In this document: positions 41,604-49,748 of the stretch, in pieces | How positions within the stretch are numbered: the stretch's first letter is position 1 | Layout of the letters: each line of letters opens with the position of its first letter | Source of the DNA: UBA1479 sp040218445 | Lineage (GTDB): Bacteria > Pseudomonadota > Alphaproteobacteria > Rhodospirillales > Casp-alpha2 | Reading direction: 5' to 3' | Assembly (NCBI GenBank): GCA_040218445.1 | Contig: JAVJRK010000012.1 | Location: 248,001 to 312,000 of the forward strand | Length of the DNA stretch: 64,000 bases | Notes under the pieces: model-generated | The model's database searches: none | What the model was told of the DNA's origin: nothing | What the model saw: only the letters and a program-made list of their open reading frames with translations | Made by a program: the position numbers and the translations under genes

Positions 41604-41975
41604 ATGCGGAAAATCCGCATAAGGCATCGACTGGAAATGACGTTCAAAAATCTCCTGCCGGCCACCTTACTGGTCGCCGTTTGTATTGCGTGGCTCGCCA
41701 TTGCCAGCCTGCGCCCGCAACCGGGCCAAACCCAGCTTGGCGTGGTGTTCCCGCCTGACCTGAATCAAATACAGGTCCTGTCCCGTATCGCCGATGCAGG
41801 TGGACGCCTGGTGCGCGAAGGCGCCTGGCCGTTCATTGCCGTGGTTGCCGTCGACGGGCCCGACATCACGGCCCGCCTGCGTGACGCAGGAGCCCTGTTC
41901 ACCGTCAATCCCCTGGTGCTGGGCAGTTGCCTGACCCGGCCCGCCGTCGCCTCAACTTTGTCCAAAGCCAACTGA
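41604..41975 (+). CDS. hypothetical single-span membrane protein
   Basis: About 123 aa from the ATG at 41604; an alternative ATG at 41637 would place the hydrophobic helix (NLLPATLLVAVCIAWLAIASL) at the very N-terminus. The remaining 85 residues are predicted to be periplasmic (GVVFPPDLNQIQVLSRIADAGGRLVREG; ITARLRDAGALFTVNPLVLGSC). No family recognised. It precedes the chemoreceptor gene by 31 nt and could encode a partner, for example a periplasmic ligand domain for a receptor that lacks one. Confidence 0.6.
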   Translation: MRKIRIRHRLEMTFKNLLPATLLVAVCIAWLAIASLRPQPGQTQLGVVFPPDLNQIQVLSRIADAGGRLVREGAWPFIAVVAVDGPDITARLRDAGALFTVNPLVLGSCLTRPAVASTLSKAN

Positions 41976-42006
41976 TTCTATCCGTTCGCAAAAGGAAGTA
42001 CGTACA

Positions 42007-43464
42007 ATGGAAGCCCTCAAAGAGCTCCGCATCAAGTCCACCCGGTTTTTCGTCCTGTTCGCCTGGGCGCACCTGCCCCTTGCCGGGCTGGCTTATTGGC
42101 TAACCGGCGGCGACATCGCCACGGGCGGCGGCATCATTGCCGCGGTCGCCATGGCCACGACCATCGCCTGGCGCAGCAATCCGGACGCCCTGGCAACACG
42201 GTTCCTGATTTCCGCCGGTGTGATGATCAACGTAGGCGCCCTGCTGTACCTGTTCGCGGGACATCCCTGGCAGATCGATGTGCATATGTACTTCTTTGCC
42301 GTGCTGGCCATGATCGCCGCCTTCTGTTGCTGGCAGACCGTGCTGGTCGCCGCCGCGACGGTCGCCGTGCATCATCTGGTGCTCAATTTCACGCTGCCCT
42401 ATGCCGTGTTTCCCGATGGGGCCGACTTCTTCCGTGTCGTCCTGCACGCCGTCGTCGTGGTCGTGGAAACCATCGTCCTGATGTGGCTGTCCTACCGGCT
42501 TGTGTCCGCCTTCCGGCACAGCGCCGAAGCGGTCGAAGCCGCCGAAACAGCCAAGGCCGAGGTCGAACACCTGAGCCAGGAACGCGAACGCCTGGAACAA
42601 GCCAATCAGGAACAGCGCCGCAAGCTGCTGCTCGACATGGCGTCCGACTTCGAACACAAGGTCGGGCCGATCGTCGAAGGCTTGAACAGCCACGCTCAGA
42701 ACATGTCGTCCGTATCGCAGAACCTGTCGCAACTGGCGACCCAGGCGCTGGAACGTTCGACCGACACGGCCAATTCCGTCGAACAGGCATCGGGCAATGT
42801 GCAGAACGTGGCGACCGCAACGGAACAGATGAGTGCCAGCATGGCCGAAGTTTCGTCCCAGGTGGCCCGCGCCCATGATGTTGCGCAGAATGCTTTCCGC
42901 AAGGCCAAGGACACGGACGGCACCATGGTCCGCCTGACCGAAGCCGCCGCCAAGATCGGCAATGTCATGGAAATGATCAACGACATTGCCGAACAGACCA
43001 ATCTTCTGGCCCTCAACGCGACCATCGAAGCCGCCCGCGCCGGCGATGCCGGCAAGGGTTTTGCCGTGGTCGCGAACGAGGTCAAGAATTTGGCCAATCA
43101 AACGGCCAAGGCGACCGAGGAAATCGCCGCGGAAATCGCCACCATGCAGAACGTCTCGCAAGACGCCGCCCGCGAAATTCAGGGCATTTCCGAAACGATC
43201 GAGGAAATCAATTCGGTCAGCGAGGCAATCGCCGCCGCCATCGAAGAACAATCCGCGGCAACGCGCGAAATCGCGCGCTCCAGCCAGGACGCCGCATCGC
43301 ATGCGGAATCGGTGCAATCCAACATCGGCACGGTGCGCACCGCATCCGAAAACACGGGCAGCGCCGCCGGTGAGGTTTCGACCGCCGCCGGCAGCCTGTC
43401 CAGCCAGGCGCAAAGCCTGAAGCAGGCAGTGGACGGCATGCTGACCGACCTGCGCGCCGCCTGA
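42007..43464 (+). CDS. methyl-accepting chemotaxis protein with polytopic N-terminus
   Basis: A 485-aa chemoreceptor. Instead of two helices and a periplasmic domain it has about six membrane helices in residues 14-166 (with His residues in DVHMYFF and VAVHHLVLNF), then a coiled coil and the signalling domain, whose hairpin tip EQTNLLALNATIEAARAGDAGKGFAVVANEVKNLA is intact. No HAMP domain is visible. Start codon preceded by AAGGA. It probably senses a membrane-linked cue (redox state, light or pH-like) through the helices, which is inference from the lack of a soluble sensor. Confidence 0.88.
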   Translation: MEALKELRIKSTRFFVLFAWAHLPLAGLAYWLTGGDIATGGGIIAAVAMATTIAWRSNPDALATRFLISAGVMINVGALLYLFAGHPWQIDVHMYFFAVLAMIAAFCCWQTVLVAAATVAVHHLVLNFTLPYAVFPDGADFFRVVLHAVVVVVETIVLMWLSYRLVSAFRHSAEAVEAAETAKAEVEHLSQERERLEQANQEQRRKLLLDMASDFEHKVGPIVEGLNSHAQNMSSVSQNLSQLATQALERSTDTANSVEQASGNVQNVATATEQMSASMAEVSSQVARAHDVAQNAFRKAKDTDGTMVRLTEAAAKIGNVMEMINDIAEQTNLLALNATIEAARAGDAGKGFAVVANEVKNLANQTAKATEEIAAEIATMQNVSQDAAREIQGISETIEEINSVSEAIAAAIEEQSAATREIARSSQDAASHAESVQSNIGTVRTASENTGSAAGEVSTAAGSLSSQAQSLKQAVDGMLTDLRAA

Positions 43465-43494
43465 TCCCTATTTCTTGAGGGCACCAACCAGGCA

Positions 43495-43531
43495 GCCCAT
43501 CCATCCCCAAAACATGCGGGGGTGGATGGGC
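43495..43531 (+). terminator. strong hairpin between the chemoreceptor and tgt
   Basis: CCCATCCATCCCC pairs with GGGGGTGGATGGG (13 bp, one T-G wobble) plus an outer G-C pair; loop AAAACATGC. There is no T-run, so termination would be Rho-assisted or partial. It begins 30 nt after the chemoreceptor stop and ends 38 nt before the tgt ATG. Confidence 0.5.
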
Positions 43532-43569
43532 GCTTGCCTGTCCGCCCCAGGCACAGCATATTCCGCGCC

Positions 43570-44715
43570 ATGAATAAGATGACCTTTACCGTCAGCACCA
43601 CCGACGGCCGGGCGCGGCGCGGCCGTCTGGAGACAGCACACGGCCCCATGGAAACGCCGGCCTTCATGCCCGTGGGCACAGCCGCCACGGTCAAGGCCAT
43701 GACGCCCGAAGCAGTCGCCGAAACGGGCGCGCAATGCGTATTGGGCAACACCTATCACCTGATGCTGCGCCCGGGGGCGGAACGCATCCGTAGGCTCGGC
43801 GGACTGCATACTTTCATGAATTGGCCGGGACCGATCCTGACCGATTCCGGCGGGTTTCAGGTCTGGTCGCTTAAGGAACTTCGCAAGCTGACCGAGAAGG
43901 GCGTGACCTTCCGCTCGCACATCGACGGTGCTTATCACGAGCTGACGCCGGAAAGCGCCATGAACATCCAGAACGCGCTCGACGCCGACATCACCATGGT
44001 GCTGGACGAATGCACCCCCTTCGGCGTGGACGAGGACGAAGCCCGCATTTCCATGGAACTGTCCATGCGCTGGGCCCAGCGTTGCCGCGATGCCTTCGAA
44101 GAACGCAACGGTTACGGCCTGTTCGGCATTGTGCAGGGCGGGGTCTATGAGAACCTGCGCCGGGAATCAGCCGAAGCCCTGATCGGCATCGGCTTCGACG
44201 GCTATGCCATCGGCGGCCTGGCCGTGGGCGAAGGCCAGGAATTGATGTTCCAGACCCTGGATGCAACCACCCCCCACCTGCCCCGGGACAAACCGCGTTA
44301 TCTGATGGGCGTGGGCAAACCCGGCGACCTGGTGGGAGCTGTGGAACGCGGCGTGGATATGTTCGATTGCGTGCTGCCGACCCGGTCCGGGCGGACGGAC
44401 CAGGCCTTCACCCGGCGCGGCACGCTCAACATGCGCAACGCTCGGCATAAGGACGATCCCCGGCCGCTCGATCCCGATTGCGCGTGTTATGCCTGTTCCA
44501 ACTATTCCCGCGCCTATGTCCACCATCTGGTGCAGGCTCGGGAAATCCTGGGCGGCATGCTCCTAAGCTGGCACAATCTGCATTATTATCAGGAACTGAT
44601 GGCCGGCATGCGGGACGCCATCGAACGCGCCGCCTTTCAGGAATTCAAGAAAGCGTTCGAGGAACAGCAGGCCGCCGGGGACTTGGCGCCCATCGATGAC
44701 GGAGCGAAACAATGA
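43570..44715 (+). CDS. tgt: tRNA-guanine transglycosylase
   Basis: A 381-aa TGT that exchanges guanine-34 of GUN-anticodon tRNAs for preQ1. Asp92 in ILTDSGGFQVW is the general-acid/base Asp; the nucleophilic Asp lies in VDMFDCVLPTRSGR (about residue 278). Zinc is bound by CACYACSNYSRAYVHHL near residue 315. Start at 43570 (MNKMTFTVS). The stop overlaps the queF start as ATGA, coupling base exchange to preQ1 supply. Confidence 0.96.
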   Translation: MNKMTFTVSTTDGRARRGRLETAHGPMETPAFMPVGTAATVKAMTPEAVAETGAQCVLGNTYHLMLRPGAERIRRLGGLHTFMNWPGPILTDSGGFQVWSLKELRKLTEKGVTFRSHIDGAYHELTPESAMNIQNALDADITMVLDECTPFGVDEDEARISMELSMRWAQRCRDAFEERNGYGLFGIVQGGVYENLRRESAEALIGIGFDGYAIGGLAVGEGQELMFQTLDATTPHLPRDKPRYLMGVGKPGDLVGAVERGVDMFDCVLPTRSGRTDQAFTRRGTLNMRNARHKDDPRPLDPDCACYACSNYSRAYVHHLVQAREILGGMLLSWHNLHYYQELMAGMRDAIERAAFQEFKKAFEEQQAAGDLAPIDDGAKQ

Positions 44716-45167
44716 ACGAGGAACAGCTGACCCAATTGGGCACCGCCACGGAACTGCCCGCCTCGCCGGATGAGGCGGTGTTGGAATGCGCCGACAACCC
44801 CCATCCGGAAACGCCCTATCTGATCCGCTTCACCTGCCCGGAATTCACGTCTCTCTGCCCCGTCACGGGCCAGCCCGATTTCGCCCATCTGGTGATCGAC
44901 TATGTGCCCGACCGCCTGATCGTCGAAAGCAAGTCGCTGAAGCTTTACCTGGGCAGCTTCCGCAACCATGCGGGCTTTCACGAAAAATGCACCCTGGATA
45001 TCGCCCAGAAGATCGGCCGCACGGCGGAACCGAAATGGCTGCGCATCGGCGGATACTGGTATCCGCGCGGCGGCATTCCCATCGACGTGTTCCACCAGAC
45101 GGGCGAGCCGCCCAAGGGCCTGTGGATTCCGGATCAGGGCGTGGGCACCTATAAGGGGCGCGGGTAA
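44712..45167 (+). CDS. queF: NADPH-dependent 7-cyano-7-deazaguanine reductase
   Basis: A 151-aa short (type I) QueF. Cys49 in TSLCPVTGQPD is the thioimide-forming cysteine and the following Asp56 the acid; ESKSLKLYLGSFRNHAGFHE is the family NADPH-binding signature. It reduces preQ0 to preQ1, the Tgt substrate. It is translationally coupled to tgt and closes with a T-rich terminator. Confidence 0.96.
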   Translation: MNEEQLTQLGTATELPASPDEAVLECADNPHPETPYLIRFTCPEFTSLCPVTGQPDFAHLVIDYVPDRLIVESKSLKLYLGSFRNHAGFHEKCTLDIAQKIGRTAEPKWLRIGGYWYPRGGIPIDVFHQTGEPPKGLWIPDQGVGTYKGRG

Positions 45168-45212
45168 ACAGGCCGCGGCCAATATTTGCCGAAAGTAACG
45201 TTTTGAAAATCA

Positions 45213-45240
45213 GGGGCAGGCCCAGGCCAGCCCTTTTTTT
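45213..45240 (+). terminator. Rho-independent terminator after queF
   Basis: A GGGC/GCCC and GGC/GCC stem with one A-A mismatch and loop CCAG, followed by seven T residues, 46 nt after the queF stop. Confidence 0.75.
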
Positions 45241-45256
45241 GCGTCAGCCGGCCGTC

Positions 45257-45535
45257 TTATCCCGCTGCCGCGTCGTCCCGCGCGGCCGGGGTCGGCCAAG
45301 CCATCGGTACTTCGACCGCATGACCGAAATAGCCGATCAGGTCGATAAAGCTTTTGACCACGGACAGGTTGGGGATCGATGACAGGATCGGCCCGCCCGT
45401 GCCCTCGGCGATGGGTGCCAGTTCGTCGCCGGGCTGGCTTTCGCTGTATTCCTGCATGGCGCGGTGAAAGTTCCGCTCGTCGGTGATGATGTAGAAATCC
45501 GGGTCCTTTTTGGACTGCAGGATCAGGAATTCCAT
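45257..45535 (-). CDS. small hypothetical protein
   Basis: 92 aa (MEFLILQSKKDPDFYIITDE...), soluble, with no recognised family. The ATG at 45535 has GAGGAG seven bases upstream, which supports translation; a 17-codon upstream extension has no such site. It is convergent with queF and sits 162 nt downstream of the QueD-like operon. A TATAAC box near 45640 could serve as its own -10. Confidence 0.65.
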   Translation of the reverse strand: MEFLILQSKKDPDFYIITDERNFHRAMQEYSESQPGDELAPIAEGTGGPILSSIPNLSVVKSFIDLIGYFGHAVEVPMAWPTPAARDDAAAG

Positions 45536-45661
45536 GGAACGTCTCCTCTTAGCCGCGTTGGCCCGTCGGCGCAGATTTGGGGGCATCCCCGAAATGTTGC
45601 GAAACCCAACAAGCGATGGCCAAGATTTTGTTATAACTGCCTGAATCGGGCAAGAACTAAG

Positions 45662-45678
45662 CCCGGTGATGAACCGGG
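45662..45678 (-). terminator. hairpin after the QueD-like operon
   Basis: CCCGGT-GATGA-ACCGGG, a perfect 6-bp stem 20 nt downstream of the second QueD-like stop. On the transcribed strand it is followed by CTTAGTTCTT, only weakly T-rich. Confidence 0.4.
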
Positions 45679-45697
45679 TGGGCCTTGAAAGGGCGCG

Positions 45698-46075
45698 TCA
45701 TTTGCCCCGGTAGATACAACCGGTGACACCGTTTTCACGGATTTCGATCTCGCTAAGCCCTTGAAGATGAGTCGATATTCTGTCCCACAGCCAAATCGCG
45801 ATGTTTTCCGTGGTGGGGTTTTCCAGGCCGGGAACCTCGTTCAGATAGTGATGGTCGATTTCCGCCAAAACGGGTTCGACCGTGGCCGCGACCTCGGCGA
45901 AATCGATCACCCAGCCTTCCGATTCGCGCACCGGGCCCGTCACGGCGACGCGCAGCAAAAAGGTATTCCCGTGCAGGCGCGAACACATATGGCTTTGCGG
46001 CAGGCGCGGCAGACGCCGGGCGCTTTCAAAGGAAAAGCCGTGATAGACGGTCATCTGGCTGTTGGTATCGCTCAT
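45698..46075 (-). CDS. QueD-like 6-pyruvoyl-tetrahydropterin synthase homologue, zinc site altered
   Basis: A 125-aa QueD/PTPS-fold protein. Against E. coli QueD (recalled alignment) it keeps the catalytic Cys (SHMCSRLHG), the DHHYLNEVPGLENPTTE block and the terminal GCIYRG, but two of the three zinc histidines are replaced: SFESARRLP has Arg where AAHRLP is expected, and LHGNTF has Asn where LHGH is expected. The start overlaps the preceding QueD-like gene as ATGA. It may work only together with that paralogue, or on a different pterin. I verified the residues on the DNA. Confidence 0.85.
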   Translation of the reverse strand: MSDTNSQMTVYHGFSFESARRLPRLPQSHMCSRLHGNTFLLRVAVTGPVRESEGWVIDFAEVAATVEPVLAEIDHHYLNEVPGLENPTTENIAIWLWDRISTHLQGLSEIEIRENGVTGCIYRGK

Positions 46076-46434
46076 ACCCCGTGCCCTTCCACCCGGCATC
46101 CCACGTTAGGGTTTTCCCAAAGGTCGACCGTCACCCGCCCCGGCAGATGCGGCGCCAGGCGGTCCTTGAGGAAACGGCACAGGTTTTCCGTCGACGGGTT
46201 GCCCAACCCGGGAAGATCGTTCAGATAGCGATGATCGACCACCGCCAGGACCGCATCGATTTCGCGCTTCAGGTCCGCCGGATCCATGATCCAGCCCGCA
46301 TCCGCGTCATGATCGGCCGTCACCCGCACCGTTCCGTTGAACGTATGCCCGTGCAGCATCGCCGCCGGATGGGCATCACCCACATTGGGCAGGCGCTGGG
46401 CCGCGACAAAGGAGAAATCCATAAACCGTTCCAT
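46072..46434 (-). CDS. QueD-like 6-pyruvoyl-tetrahydropterin synthase homologue, catalytic Cys missing
   Basis: A 120-aa QueD/PTPS-fold protein. It keeps LHGHTFNG (two zinc histidines) and VDHRYLNDLPGLGNPSTE, but the first zinc His is Gln (SFVAAQRLPNV) and the region that carries the catalytic Cys reads AHPAAMLHGH, with no Cys. It is the first gene of a two-gene operon with the other QueD homologue, with AGGA nine bases upstream of the ATG. Neither protein alone has a complete canonical active site. The 196 nt upstream are shared with the divergent DksA-like gene. Confidence 0.82.
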   Translation of the reverse strand: MERFMDFSFVAAQRLPNVGDAHPAAMLHGHTFNGTVRVTADHDADAGWIMDPADLKREIDAVLAVVDHRYLNDLPGLGNPSTENLCRFLKDRLAPHLPGRVTVDLWENPNVGCRVEGHGV

Positions 46435-46630
46435 GGCCGCGTTTCCTAGAGCATTCGGCGGATGGATGAAAGCCCGAAGGCGTTGTACATAGGGCAATCC
46501 TTGCAGGCATACCGGGGCGGGCCCAAATTATCCGTATCGCGCAATGCGGCATGATGCGATGTTTTTGATTATGCTTATATAGCACTGAACACTGCAAAGC
46601 CTGCGTCCACGGATCGAAAAGGGAATAGCC

Positions 46631-46948
46631 ATGAGCCTCGGCGAAAAGATGAAGCCCGTTCTGGAAGAACGCATGGCGCTTCTGAAACAGGAAATCACCG
46701 AGATCGACAGCACCCTGCGCGAACCGGACAGCAAGGATTTCGAGGAACGCGCCACCGAGAACGAAGGTGACGAGGTTCTGGAAGATCTGGGTAATGCGGC
46801 CCTGACCGAGATCGCACAGATCAAATCCGCCCTGGACCGGATCGAAGCCGGGACCTACGGCGAATGCGTGACCTGCGGCAACGACATCCCCCCGGCCCGG
46901 CTTGAAGCCGTGCCGCACGCGGCACAATGCATCAAATGCGCGACCTAG
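46631..46948 (+). CDS. DksA/TraR-type C4 zinc-finger protein
   Basis: A 105-aa DksA/TraR-family protein: acidic N-terminal coiled coil (EERATENEGDEVLEDLGNAALTE, with the Asp residues expected near the RNA polymerase channel) and a C4 zinc finger CVTCGNDIPPARL...CIKC. It is shorter than DksA proper (about 150 aa) and so resembles the secondary DksA homologues common in alphaproteobacteria. It probably modulates transcription initiation under stress. AAAAGGG lies ahead of the ATG. Confidence 0.88.
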   Translation: MSLGEKMKPVLEERMALLKQEITEIDSTLREPDSKDFEERATENEGDEVLEDLGNAALTEIAQIKSALDRIEAGTYGECVTCGNDIPPARLEAVPHAAQCIKCAT

Positions 46949-46960
46949 GCGTTATTCCCT

Positions 46961-47395
46961 TCACGCATTATAGGGCCGGCCGAACATTCCCTGACTGAGC
47001 GTGACCGCGATCTGTTCCGCCCGGTCGATAAAGACACGGGCGATATCCGGTGGGCAGACATCCCGCGCCGCATGCCTGAACAGATCGAGCCACCGGTCGA
47101 AATGTTCCGGGCCCACATCCGACAGGGCCTTGTGCATGGGCATGGGTTGGCCCTTGTACCGCCCCGACATCAAGGTCACCGATGACCAGAACGCCATCAT
47201 GGTTTTCAGGTGCGGCTCCCAATCCATGGGAATGACGCGCTGAAAGACCGGGCCCAATTGGGCATCAACACGAACAGCATCGTAAAAACGACGCACAAGG
47301 CGTTCGATCATGTCCTCATCAATGCCCGGGTGAAGGGGCATGCGCAGGGGAATGTGCGGTGAAGGCTGGTCGTCGGATGTGGGGGATTGGGGCAT
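46961..47395 (-). CDS. group III truncated haemoglobin
   Basis: A 144-aa truncated haemoglobin. The group III signature includes LVRRFYDAVRVDAQLGPVF, WEPHLKTMMAFWSSVTLMSGRYKG and EHFDRWLDLFR, with proximal His98. The start at 47395 has GAGG eight bases upstream; a longer frame would run through the operator. It lacks an export signal. Such proteins are usually linked to nitric oxide or microaerobic metabolism. A perfect 12-1-12 inverted repeat covers its TATAAT box, suggesting repression by an NsrR-type sensor. Confidence 0.88.
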   Translation of the reverse strand: MPQSPTSDDQPSPHIPLRMPLHPGIDEDMIERLVRRFYDAVRVDAQLGPVFQRVIPMDWEPHLKTMMAFWSSVTLMSGRYKGQPMPMHKALSDVGPEHFDRWLDLFRHAARDVCPPDIARVFIDRAEQIAVTLSQGMFGRPYNA

Positions 47396-47410
47396 GGGAT
47401 CGGCCTCATT

Positions 47411-47435
47411 TAACATGTATAAATTATACATGTTA
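47411..47435. promoter_or_regulatory. 25-bp perfect inverted repeat over the haemoglobin -10 box (NsrR-like operator)
   Basis: Arms TAACATGTATAA and TTATACATGTTA are exactly complementary around a single central base. On the minus strand the repeat contains TATAAT (47428-47423), a consensus -10, and ends 15 nt before the haemoglobin ATG. The ATGYAT...RTRCAT style of an 11-1-11 dyad resembles NsrR sites as I remember them, and the neighbouring gene fits the NsrR regulon. Confidence 0.7.
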
Positions 47436-47490
47436 TTAGCAATTCCCACGTCCATGATCAATAAGGAACGACGGGTTGAGCCCGGGGAGA

Positions 47491-47520
47491 GACGTGCCCG
47501 CCGCCATTGGCGGGCACGTC
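47491..47520. terminator. 12-bp perfect hairpin between the haemoglobin promoter and the molybdenum hydroxylase gene
   Basis: GACGTGCCCGCC and GGCGGGCACGTC pair fully around the loop GCCATT. It lies 19 nt after the molybdopterin-subunit stop. On the plus strand it is followed by ACATTTTTG. It probably ends the minus-strand hydroxylase transcript, although the T-run is on the other strand. Confidence 0.6.
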
Positions 47521-47538
47521 ACATTTTTGCATTCGGAT

Positions 47539-49746
47539 CTATGACTGCATCCCACGCGCCATGGGCAGCTTGGTGATCAAACGCCCCGTGGCCTTGCGCA
47601 CGGCATTCGCTACGGCAGGCCCGATCGACGGCACGCCCGGCTCGCCCACGCCCGTGGGCGGTTCGCTCGACGGTACGATATGAACCTCCATGCGCGGCAT
47701 GGCGCTGATGCGAAGCGGCGTATAGGTGTCGTAATTGCCTTGTTCGACTTCGCCGCCGTCAGCCAGGGTCAGCTCCTCGGCCAGGATCGCACTCAGGCCG
47801 AAGCCCGTGCCGCCCTCGATCTGGGCCCTGATCACATCGGGGTTTACCGCCGTGCCGCAATCCACCGCCGCGACCACCCGGTGCACCCGGATGTCGCCGC
47901 CGTCGACCGAGACTTCGGCGACATGGGCGACGAAGGAATGGAAGCTTTCATGAACGGCAAGGCCCATGAACCGGCCCTTGGGCAAGGGCTTGCCCCAACC
48001 TGCCTTTTCCGCCGCCAGGCGCAGCACCGCCGCATGACGCGGATGGTTCTTCAACAACGCCAGGCGGAAATCGAGCGGGTCCTTGCCGGCTGCTTCCGCG
48101 ACTTCGTCCAGAAAGCATTCCGTCGCATAGGCCGTATGGGTTGAGCCCACGGCCCGCCACCACAGCGGCGTGACGCCGGCTTCCATGGTGGTCAGACCGA
48201 CATCCATGTTCGGGATGGCATAGGGCAGATTGGATGCCCCTTCAACCGAGGTCTTGTCGACACCGTCCTCGATCAGGCCCTGAAACGGCGTGCCGGCGAC
48301 GATCGATTGCCCGACGATATGATGCTGCCAGGCGACCAGATTGCCGGCCCCATCGATCCCGGCCTTAAGTTGATGCACATAGGCCGGGCGGTAGCGCCCG
48401 CCGCGCATGTCGTTTTCGCGCGTCCATTGCACCTTGACCGGGGCCTTGAAGCCGATAGCCTTGGCGATCATCACCGCTTCGGCGACGACATCCCCATCAG
48501 GGGTGGCGCGGCGGCCGAACCCGCCGCCGACCTTCATGATATGCATGATGACCTGTTCCGGTTTGATCCCGGCGATCCCGGCGGCCATTCCCTGGTACAG
48601 GCCGGGCAACTGGTGACCGCCCCAGACTTCCAACGTACCGTCGGCGTTCCTGCGCGCCACGGCGTTAAGCGGCTCCATCGCGGCATGGGCCAGATAAGGA
48701 AATTCGAACGTCGCGTCGATCGTCCGCACCGCAGCCGCCAGGGCCTTGGTCGCATCCCCTTCCTTGCGGGCGGCCGCCTGCGGTTTACCCGCCGCACGGT
48801 TCCGGTATTCGGCCAGGATCGCCGCCGAGCCCCGGGTTTCGGCCTTGGTTTCATCCCAGGTCACGGTGACCGCATCGCGGGCCGCCAAGGCCGCCCACAT
48901 GTGTTCACCGACCACGGCGATCCCGCGCGGAATTTCGACCACGTCGACGACGCCCTTCATGGCCTTGGCCTTGGCCGCATCGAAGGATTTGACGGTCGCG
49001 CCGAACTTGGGCGGATGGATCATCACCGCCGTCAGCATGCCCGGCAGTTTCACGTCGATGGTGAAATCGTGGGTGCCGTCGGTCTTGGCCCGGCTGTCGT
49101 AACGGCGCAGATCCGGATTACCGATCAGGGTCCAATCATTGCGGCCTTTAAGAGGAACTTCCTGCGGCACGGGCATTTGCGCCGCCATGGCCGCCATGTC
49201 GCCGAACCCGGCAACCTTACCACTTGCATGCGACAGCTTGCCGTCCTTGACCGATATCTCGCCGGCGGGAACCTTCCATTCCCGGGCGGCGGCTTCCGTC
49301 AACATGATGCGGGCAGCGGCACCTGCCTTGCGGTAGCGGTCGAACGACGTGGTCATGGACGATGATCCGCCCGTGCCCTGCACCGCACCGCCCCAGGCAA
49401 GGTTGCCGTAAAGTTTAAGGTCACCCGTCGCCCCCACGACCTCAATCCGGTCCCAAGCCGCCCCCAGTTCTTCGTTCACCAGGGTGGCGATCCCGTTGTA
49501 GGAGCCCTGCCCCATATCGAACTGCGACGACAGCACGGTGACCTTGCCGTCGGCATCGATGCGGATATAGGCATCGAAGGGAGCAGGGGCCGCCGATACC
49601 GCCGCACCGCCGGCGGCGCGCACCGGGGCCGCGCCATAGCCGATAACAAACGCCCCGACGGCCGCAGCCGACGCGACAAGGAACGAGCGGCGGGTTGTTT
49701 TCACGGACCCGACCGCATTCATCTGTTCAAGAATTCTGGGCAGCAT
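47539..49746 (-). CDS. Tat-exported molybdenum hydroxylase, molybdopterin subunit (IorB-like)
   Basis: About 735 aa of the isoquinoline 1-oxidoreductase/aldehyde dehydrogenase-like xanthine oxidase family. A twin-arginine signal is clear near the start (KTTRRSFLVASAAAVGAFVIGYG). The family text FDMGQGSYNGIATLVNEELG (substrate/cofactor channel) and GGGFGRRATPDGDVVAEAVMIAK are present. Start at 49746, two bases after the ferredoxin-subunit stop. The holoenzyme would be assembled with molybdopterin cytosine dinucleotide, then moved to the periplasm, where it may oxidise aldehydes or N-heterocycles. The substrate is not known. Confidence 0.87.
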   Translation of the reverse strand: MLPRILEQMNAVGSVKTTRRSFLVASAAAVGAFVIGYGAAPVRAAGGAAVSAAPAPFDAYIRIDADGKVTVLSSQFDMGQGSYNGIATLVNEELGAAWDRIEVVGATGDLKLYGNLAWGGAVQGTGGSSSMTTSFDRYRKAGAAARIMLTEAAAREWKVPAGEISVKDGKLSHASGKVAGFGDMAAMAAQMPVPQEVPLKGRNDWTLIGNPDLRRYDSRAKTDGTHDFTIDVKLPGMLTAVMIHPPKFGATVKSFDAAKAKAMKGVVDVVEIPRGIAVVGEHMWAALAARDAVTVTWDETKAETRGSAAILAEYRNRAAGKPQAAARKEGDATKALAAAVRTIDATFEFPYLAHAAMEPLNAVARRNADGTLEVWGGHQLPGLYQGMAAGIAGIKPEQVIMHIMKVGGGFGRRATPDGDVVAEAVMIAKAIGFKAPVKVQWTRENDMRGGRYRPAYVHQLKAGIDGAGNLVAWQHHIVGQSIVAGTPFQGLIEDGVDKTSVEGASNLPYAIPNMDVGLTTMEAGVTPLWWRAVGSTHTAYATECFLDEVAEAAGKDPLDFRLALLKNHPRHAAVLRLAAEKAGWGKPLPKGRFMGLAVHESFHSFVAHVAEVSVDGGDIRVHRVVAAVDCGTAVNPDVIRAQIEGGTGFGLSAILAEELTLADGGEVEQGNYDTYTPLRISAMPRMEVHIVPSSEPPTGVGEPGVPSIGPAVANAVRKATGRLITKLPMARGMQS

Positions 49747-49748
49747 GA

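Noticed and set aside
42100..43413. 437-codon minus-strand frame opposite the chemoreceptor
   Set aside because: Low-complexity Gly/His/Asp-rich translation typical of antisense to an Ala/Glu-rich coiled coil.
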